A stretch of 64,000 nucleotides of DNA from assembly GCA_019744975.1 (NCBI GenBank), contig JAIETP010000013.1, positions 62,001 through 126,000 on the forward strand. The letters are read 5' to 3'. Every line of letters starts with the position of its first letter. Positions within the stretch are counted from its first letter, which is position 1. The notes beneath the pieces are model-generated. The model saw only the letters and a list, made by a program, of their open reading frames with translations, was not told where the DNA came from and ran no database searches. Both the position numbers and the translations under genes were made by a program. Shown piece after piece: positions 59,158 to 64,000 of the stretch. Source of the DNA: Burkholderiales bacterium. Its GTDB lineage: Bacteria > Pseudomonadota > Gammaproteobacteria > Burkholderiales > SG8-41.

Positions 59158-59850
59158 GTGTCCGTGGCCGCAACGATACTGGTAGTAGAGGATGAGCCGG
59201 CGATACAGGAGCTGGTGGCCTGCAACCTGGAGCTGGCGGGACACCGCGCATTGCGCGCCGAATCCGCCGAACAGGCGCTGCGCATGGTGCGCGAAGAATT
59301 GCCGGACCTGATCGTGCTCGACTGGATGCTGCCCGGCATCACCGGGGTCGAGTTCGCGCGCCGCCTGCGCAGCGACAAACGCACCCAGACCGTGCCGCTG
59401 ATCATGCTGACGGCGCGGGCGGAAGAGCAGGACAAACTGGCGGGTCTCGAAACCGGCGCCGACGATTACATCACCAAGCCGTTTTCGCCGCGGGAACTCA
59501 ATGCGCGCGTCAAGGCGGTGTTGCGGCGGCGCTCACCGCAGGCAACCGATGATGCCATCGAGGCGGGTGGATTGCTGCTGGATCCGGCGAGCCATCGCGT
59601 GACCGGCAACGGCACGCCCTTGCTGCTCGGTCCAACGGAATTCCGCCTGCTGCATTTTTTCATGACCCACGCCGAACGCGTCTACACCCGGGTGCAGTTG
59701 CTGGACCAGGTATGGGGCGACCACGTATTCGTCGAGGAACGCACGGTGGATGTGCATATCCGGCGCCTGCGCAAGGCGCTGGAACCGACCAGCCACGATG
59801 CACTGATCCAGACCGTGCGCAGTTCGGGGTACCGCTTCTCGATACATTGA
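59158..59850 (+). CDS. phoB: Phosphate regulon response regulator PhoB
   Basis: A 230-residue OmpR-type regulator. The receiver domain has [11 protein letters not shown], the phospho-acceptor Asp55 in [10 protein letters not shown] and the [12 protein letters not shown] switch. The C-terminal winged helix ends in [17 protein letters not shown] and [10 protein letters not shown]. It activates phosphate scavenging genes when phosphate is low. It starts with GTG; a second in-frame GTG two codons later is an alternative. phoR follows after 83 bases. The pst-phoU genes are not in the window. Confidence 0.94.
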   Translation: MSVAATILVVEDEPAIQELVACNLELAGHRALRAESAEQALRMVREELPDLIVLDWMLPGITGVEFARRLRSDKRTQTVPLIMLTARAEEQDKLAGLETGADDYITKPFSPRELNARVKAVLRRRSPQATDDAIEAGGLLLDPASHRVTGNGTPLLLGPTEFRLLHFFMTHAERVYTRVQLLDQVWGDHVFVEERTVDVHIRRLRKALEPTSHDALIQTVRSSGYRFSIH

Positions 59851-59933
59851 ATCTGAAGCGTTGAGCGGGCGAATCCGGCGCGAATCTTCGTGCAATACGC
59901 CGTGCGATAATCAGTGTTCAAGAGGATGTACGG

Positions 59934-61271
59934 TTGAATACTATCTGGCTCCAGGCAGCATGGCGCCTTGCGGCGGCAGCAGGTTTGAGCCTGCTGGTCT
60001 GGCCGATTGCCGGCGACATGGCAGCCCTTTCTTTGTTTGCCGCCTTGCTGCTGATCATGCTGCTGCAGCACCTGCGGCACCTCGCGCAGCTGTCAACGTG
60101 GCTGGCGGATCCGCGGCCCGAGGCCCTGCCTGAAAGTTCAGGGCCGTGGGAAGACGTGTTTGCCGCGTTTTATCACCTGCTGCGCCGCCAGCGGCGCAGC
60201 GAATCCCGGTTGAGCGCCACATTGCAGGATTTTCGCCAGGCCGGGATGGCGATGCCCGACGGATTGGTCATCGTCGACGGCGCCAATCAGATCGAGTGGT
60301 GCAATCCCAAGGCCGAACTGCATTTCGGGCTGGACGCAGCACGTGACGCCGGGCAGTTGGTGACTCATCTGGTGCGGCAACCGCAGTTCGCCGAGGTGCT
60401 GGATGTCGAAGGGTATGCCGAGCCGCTGACGCTGCGCAGCGCACGCGGCGGTGACCTGATCCTGTCGGTGCTGATCGTGCCCTACGAAGCCAACCGCAAG
60501 CTGATCATCAGTCGCGATGTCACCGACCGGGAGCGCGTCGAGACCATGCGCCGCGATTTTGTCGCCAATGTGTCTCACGAGCTGCGCACGCCGCTGACGG
60601 TGATCGGCGGCTTTCTCGAAACCATCTCCGACATGGAAACGCCGAACCCGGAACTGATACGCCGCTCGGTGCCGATGATGAGCGAGCAGGCGAAACGCAT
60701 GCAAAGCCTGGTCGAGGATCTGCTGACACTGTCACGGCTCGAGTCCGCCGGTTATCCGGCGCGCGAGGAGCCGGTCAATGTGCCGGATATCGCGCGCGGC
60801 TTGTATCACGATGCGCTGGCGCTTTCGGCCGGGCGCCACAAGGTGACGCTGCTGCTGGAGAGCGCGGCATGGGTCAGTGGCGCCGAAGACGAGTTGCGCA
60901 GCGCTTTCGGCAATCTGGTCAGCAATGCCATCCGTTATACCCCGGACGGCGGCGAAGTCCGTTTGTCATGGAAAGCAGACGCCGATGGTGGTGCGGTGTT
61001 TGCGGTGCGCGACACCGGCATCGGCATCGAGCCGCAGCATCTGCCGCGACTCACCGAACGTTTTTACCGGGTGGATCGTGGCCGTTCGCGGGAAACCGGC
61101 GGCACCGGCCTGGGTCTGGCGATCGTCAAACATGTGGTCAACCGCCACGCGGCGAAACTTGAAGTGACCAGCGAGACCGGGCGCGGCAGTTGCTTCAGCG
61201 TGGTGTTTCCCGCCACCCGCATGATTGTCCGCAGCCCGGTTGCCGTGCCTGCCGAGTTGCGCTCGGCCTGA
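59934..61271 (+). CDS. phoR: Phosphate regulon sensor histidine kinase PhoR
   Basis: A 445-residue membrane sensor kinase with two N-terminal helices (about residues 8-46) and almost no periplasmic loop. A DUF3329/PAS region (DGLVIVDGANQIEWCNPKA) follows, then a HisKA domain with FVANVSHELRTPLT (phospho-acceptor His215) and an HATPase domain (NLVSNAIRYTPDGG, ETGGTGLGLAIVKH). The absence of a large sensor loop is normal for PhoR, which senses through PstSCAB-PhoU. The start is TTG 59934, supported by AGAGGA upstream. Confidence 0.93.
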   Translation: MNTIWLQAAWRLAAAAGLSLLVWPIAGDMAALSLFAALLLIMLLQHLRHLAQLSTWLADPRPEALPESSGPWEDVFAAFYHLLRRQRRSESRLSATLQDFRQAGMAMPDGLVIVDGANQIEWCNPKAELHFGLDAARDAGQLVTHLVRQPQFAEVLDVEGYAEPLTLRSARGGDLILSVLIVPYEANRKLIISRDVTDRERVETMRRDFVANVSHELRTPLTVIGGFLETISDMETPNPELIRRSVPMMSEQAKRMQSLVEDLLTLSRLESAGYPAREEPVNVPDIARGLYHDALALSAGRHKVTLLLESAAWVSGAEDELRSAFGNLVSNAIRYTPDGGEVRLSWKADADGGAVFAVRDTGIGIEPQHLPRLTERFYRVDRGRSRETGGTGLGLAIVKHVVNRHAAKLEVTSETGRGSCFSVVFPATRMIVRSPVAVPAELRSA

Positions 61272-61287
61272 TCTGTTGCGGCGGGGA

Positions 61288-61704
61288 TTACCCCGTTGTT
61301 TTTAACTCCGCAGCGAACGCCAGCCCAAGCTCCGCCGGGTCCGCCCCATGCCGCGCTGCAACCCCCGGTCGCTGACGCACGCCCCAGATCGGTTGCGGGA
61401 AGTGAGGGTCGTCGCCAAAACGCGGGATGATATGCCAGTGCAGGTGCGCAACCATGTTGCCCAGGCTGGCGATGTTGATCTTGTCCGGATGCATGGCGGC
61501 GCGCAGTATCCGCTCCGCGGTGAACACGACGTGCATGCAATGTTCACGGTCCGCAGCACCAAGGTCGCTCATTTCACGGACATGGGTGTTCCAGATCACG
61601 CGGCAGAATCCCGGATAACCCGGCTCCTCTACCTGCACGACGCGGCAACGCCTGTCCTGCCATAACACGGTGCCGCCCGGTTTTGTGCACAATTCGCAGT
61701 TCAT
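61288..61704 (-). CDS. HIT-family hydrolase
   Basis: A 138-residue histidine-triad protein that likely cleaves nucleotide phosphoramidates or dinucleoside polyphosphates. It has an N-terminal CELC zinc-type cysteine pair, the HVREMSDLGAADREHCMHVV helix and the catalytic NMVAHLHWHIIPR triad. Start ATG 61704 overlaps the preceding gene's stop by four bases (ATGA). Convergent with phoR. Confidence 0.92.
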   Translation of the reverse strand: MNCELCTKPGGTVLWQDRRCRVVQVEEPGYPGFCRVIWNTHVREMSDLGAADREHCMHVVFTAERILRAAMHPDKINIASLGNMVAHLHWHIIPRFGDDPHFPQPIWGVRQRPGVAARHGADPAELGLAFAAELKTTG

Positions 61705-62840
61705 GCAGTGTTTCCCCTGAACAGCCAGCCGGCGGCACGATAAACCAGATCGCAACCGTGCGCGACCGCCGCTTCGCGCCATGCTGGTGAAGCCGGGCAC
61801 AAGGCTTCGCGCAAGCGTTGTTTTGCGGGGTGGTCGGGGCCGCCATTGCCGTGGAGATGGCAGCGGTTTTCCTCGCGTAATGCGTGAAGTACGCGCAGCG
61901 TCGACCAGGTGCCGATTTCCTGCAGCACAAATTCGACACGGACATCGGGCAACAGGCGCGGCAGCGCTCCACCCAGGCTGCCGCGCACCGTGTAGGCGGA
62001 GGGGGCCATGACGCCACCGGTGATAGGACGTTGCAGCGCGCGGCTCAGCACCGGCAGTGGCGCCGTGCCGACACCGGGTTCGACCATCAGCGTGTCTCCG
62101 GCATGCGGGCCAAGCCCCGTGTGCAGGTCGATGGCGAAAACCGCCTCGGCGGAACCCAGCTGCGCCTGCAGCCAGTCGATGAACAGGCGCGGTCCGGGCT
62201 GCAACTCCGCGCCGCCGTAAAAAAGTCCGCGCGGATAACGGTGCTGACCGTGGGCGATGGCCTGGCGCACCGCGCGCACGCCATGGCGCAGTCCGGCCGC
62301 AGCCAGGCGCAATGCAAACGCATCACGCGCGGGCGGCGATGCGGGATTGAGCAGGGCATCGAGGCGTTTATAGAGTGGCGGCGCTCCGGTCCAGATGCCG
62401 TTGTCGAGGTGAAAATTGCGGTTGAGGTCGACGTTGTGTTCGTTTGCACGGCGCAGCCATGCCATGCCGTACGGATTGAGCACATGAACAAGGATCAGCG
62501 CGCCGTCAGCCGGCAAAGGCGGAGGGGCGGCGAGCAAAGCCAGTTGCACCGCCGATCCGGCAAAAGCCTCGGTGCCATGCACACCGCTGATATGCAGCAT
62601 GACTCGCCGCGGCCGGCGGGTGCCCAGCCAGGCAAAATCGATGGTCAGGGACTCGTCATGCGGACCCCGCGCGGCCAGCGGCAGCGCGTCGAGGGCGGCA
62701 CCGGCACGCAGCGCCGCCGCGCGGAAACGGGCGCGTGCACTGACGTAGTCCGGCGAGAAAAAATCGGTGCCGGCGGCGCTTGTGCGAGCCGCGGCCCGCT
62801 CAAGCGGCAGTGAAGGTTGCGCGCTCGAAATTGGAGCCAC
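61701..62840 (-). CDS. M14-like zinc peptidase, DUF2817 family
   Basis: A 379-residue protein with the M14 carboxypeptidase-like pattern: SGVHGTEAFAGSAVQLALLA (HxxE metal site), LNPYGMAWLRRANEHNVDLN with NRNF (substrate Asn-Arg), FAIDLHTGLGPHAGDTLM (second metal His) and EFVLQEIGTWS (catalytic Glu). Its substrate is unknown. No ATG fits; GTG 62840 is a plausible start and would overlap the upstream gene by 41 bases. The frame upstream is otherwise a shadow. Confidence 0.78.
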   Translation of the reverse strand: MAPISSAQPSLPLERAAARTSAAGTDFFSPDYVSARARFRAAALRAGAALDALPLAARGPHDESLTIDFAWLGTRRPRRVMLHISGVHGTEAFAGSAVQLALLAAPPPLPADGALILVHVLNPYGMAWLRRANEHNVDLNRNFHLDNGIWTGAPPLYKRLDALLNPASPPARDAFALRLAAAGLRHGVRAVRQAIAHGQHRYPRGLFYGGAELQPGPRLFIDWLQAQLGSAEAVFAIDLHTGLGPHAGDTLMVEPGVGTAPLPVLSRALQRPITGGVMAPSAYTVRGSLGGALPRLLPDVRVEFVLQEIGTWSTLRVLHALREENRCHLHGNGGPDHPAKQRLREALCPASPAWREAAVAHGCDLVYRAAGWLFRGNTA

Positions 62841-64000
62841 TGTCGAGCAGGGCGGTGAGACGGATCGGGCGCGGCCTGCCGTCTTCGAACATGTCGAGTA
62901 TGCGGCTGGGTGCGTAGGTGCCGGGACTGACCACGATGGATGCCGGTTCATTGACCGAGCCCCCGTCGAGCAGCAGCGCGCGGTCATAGGGTTTGTCGAT
63001 GTTTGATATCCGTGCGGCGACGGCATGAGCCTTGGTGCGCAGCAACTGGAAACCGAGCAGGGTCGAGCCGTCGGTTTCGATGACCAGACGTTGTGCGACG
63101 CCGAGGAAGGTTTTGCCGTTGGGGGCAACCAGGCCCAGCAACTGATTGTGCGTAAGTCGCGTTGTATTGGACGGATTGTTGCATTTGCCGAGGATGCCGG
63201 CGGGGCTCTGGTTGACGACAGTCCAGGTTTCCAGCGTACGGCTGCGCACGGATGCCTCACCCACCGTGGGACCGTCAACCCGCTCAAAGCCCGCCATCTC
63301 GAAACGTGCCCTTGATGACAGGCCGGCGTCCGGCGGCGCGAACGGTTTGCCGCTGATATTGAAATGCATGGCCGCGATGGTGCCCGACATCAGCACGTTG
63401 AATCCGGCAGTTTTGCGTTCTTCACCCCGGCCCGTGCCGGGTGCCAGCCAGGCTGTATGCAGGCTGAGTATCAGCTTTTCGCAAATTTCCCGAGGCACCA
63501 TGCCGAGACCGAGCTTGTCCGGGCTTTGCGTTTTGAGGGCAATCGCGGTTTGCCGCAACTGGGTTCCGATTTTTTCGATGTCGAGATATCTCAGGTTGTC
63601 GCCGGAGAGGTTTTTCAGGCGGCGCGCACCCTGCGCTGAGCCGAGATCCACGGCCAACGCCATTTCCCGGTTGGTGGCCACGGGGTTTTTGGACAGACTG
63701 CCCAGCGCAACCCATTGCGCCAGTGCCCGGTCCACGGCGCCCATCTGCAGCAGCGACAGGGAATCCGGGTTGGCACGCTGGGCAAGCACGATTTGCAGAT
63801 AGGCCAGGTTGACCGTGCTCTGACCTTCGCCCTCGCTGACCGGGATGTCGGTGACCTCCGCGCTTTCGGCAAAAGCATAGAGTCGATGCAGTTGTTCCCA
63901 CAGTGCGCCGGGTACCGCGTGATAGGCGCGATTGTGCGCGGTCATCGCAAACCCCGTGCAGCGCAGCGCGCGATAACAGACCAGATCGGCGTGTTCAGCC
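62800..64000 (-). CDS. Protein of unknown function with PilZ-like C-terminal region, 5' end beyond the window
   Basis: At least 399 residues, and the frame is open to the last base, so the start is outside the window. The first in-frame ATG (63945) is probably internal, since ADLVCYRALRCTGFA upstream continues smoothly into the domain. Visible are ALAQWVALGSLSKNPVATNR and, near the C-terminus, TWTVVNQSPAGILGKCNNPS with LVAPNGKTFLGVAQRLVIET, which resembles a PilZ-type barrel in betaproteobacterial proteins. Function unknown. Confidence 0.65.
   Translation of the reverse strand, partial: AEHADLVCYRALRCTGFAMTAHNRAYHAVPGALWEQLHRLYAFAESAEVTDIPVSEGEGQSTVNLAYLQIVLAQRANPDSLSLLQMGAVDRALAQWVALGSLSKNPVATNREMALAVDLGSAQGARRLKNLSGDNLRYLDIEKIGTQLRQTAIALKTQSPDKLGLGMVPREICEKLILSLHTAWLAPGTGRGEERKTAGFNVLMSGTIAAMHFNISGKPFAPPDAGLSSRARFEMAGFERVDGPTVGEASVRSRTLETWTVVNQSPAGILGKCNNPSNTTRLTHNQLLGLVAPNGKTFLGVAQRLVIETDGSTLLGFQLLRTKAHAVAARISNIDKPYDRALLLDGGSVNEPASIVVSPGTYAPSRILDMFEDGRPRPIRLTALLDSGSNFERATFTAA

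Overview
This window is about 64 kb of chromosome from a G+C-rich Gram-negative bacterium, most likely a betaproteobacterium. The gene orders nadD-rsfS-rlmH-maf-rng, pilT/pilU next to yggS-proC-yggT, DUF971-ubiE-Tim44-ubiJ-ubiB and phoB-phoR are typical of that class. So are a three-subunit pyruvate dehydrogenase E1 of the AceE type, a class I PHA synthase and a LiuR-type regulator. I cannot name the genus from sequence alone. Both ends cut a gene: dsbD lacks its N-terminus on the left, and a gene of unknown function lacks its N-terminus on the right. LAYOUT. 1-7.5 kb: periplasmic thiol redox (dsbD, a TlpA-like thioredoxin), then aroQ-accB-accC-prmA and a zinc-ribbon membrane protein, then a lone gcvH and tpx. 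7.5-15.3 kb: envelope lipids and stress, with dgkA, a GT4 glycosyltransferase, a PAP2 phosphatase, mscL, a PfkB kinase, a glycine-zipper lipoprotein, olsB-olsA for ornithine lipids, apaH and cytochrome c5. 15.3-19.0 kb: tRNA-Arg(CCG), a FAD oxidoreductase, a GDSL lipoprotein and an MFS carrier. 19.0-20.4 kb: a small accessory patch with an orphan FitA-like antitoxin and a low-G+C gene resembling the uracil-DNA glycosylase superfamily. 20.4-27.3 kb: acyl-CoA and carbon-storage metabolism (HMG-CoA lyase, two enoyl-CoA hydratases, a DsbA-fold isomerase, liuR and phaC). 27.4-31.5 kb: aceE-aceF without lpd. 31.6-36.8 kb: nadD-rsfS-rlmH-maf-rng and a cardiolipin-synthase-like gene. 36.9-43.4 kb: yggT-proC-yggS on the minus strand, pilT-pilU, a TauE carrier and an FMN-dependent hydroxy-acid oxidase. 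43.5-45.1 kb: what I read as a DECAYED INTEGRON, with an integrase N-terminal remnant pointing left, two cassette-like genes pointing right, one well-formed attC and one damaged attC. 45.3-62.8 kb: mainly housekeeping on the minus strand (23S rRNA methyltransferase, a secreted HIRAN protein, hemJ, an ABC-2 exporter, an MazG-like pyrophosphohydrolase, a VanZ-like protein, a sodium symporter, ubiquinone genes), then phoB-phoR with a Pho box, a HIT protein and a zinc-peptidase-like enzyme. REPEATS. Two short intergenic repeat families recur across the window and often start exactly at stop codons. One copy lies inside the coding region of the rRNA methyltransferase. Common beta/gammaproteobacterial-style inverted repeats are also present. 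I see no insertion sequence, prophage or CRISPR array. The most notable items are the integron fossil, the stop-codon-associated repeats, a perfect 24-bp palindrome upstream of aroQ-accBC, and two LiuR-like operators flanking liuR and facing phaC.
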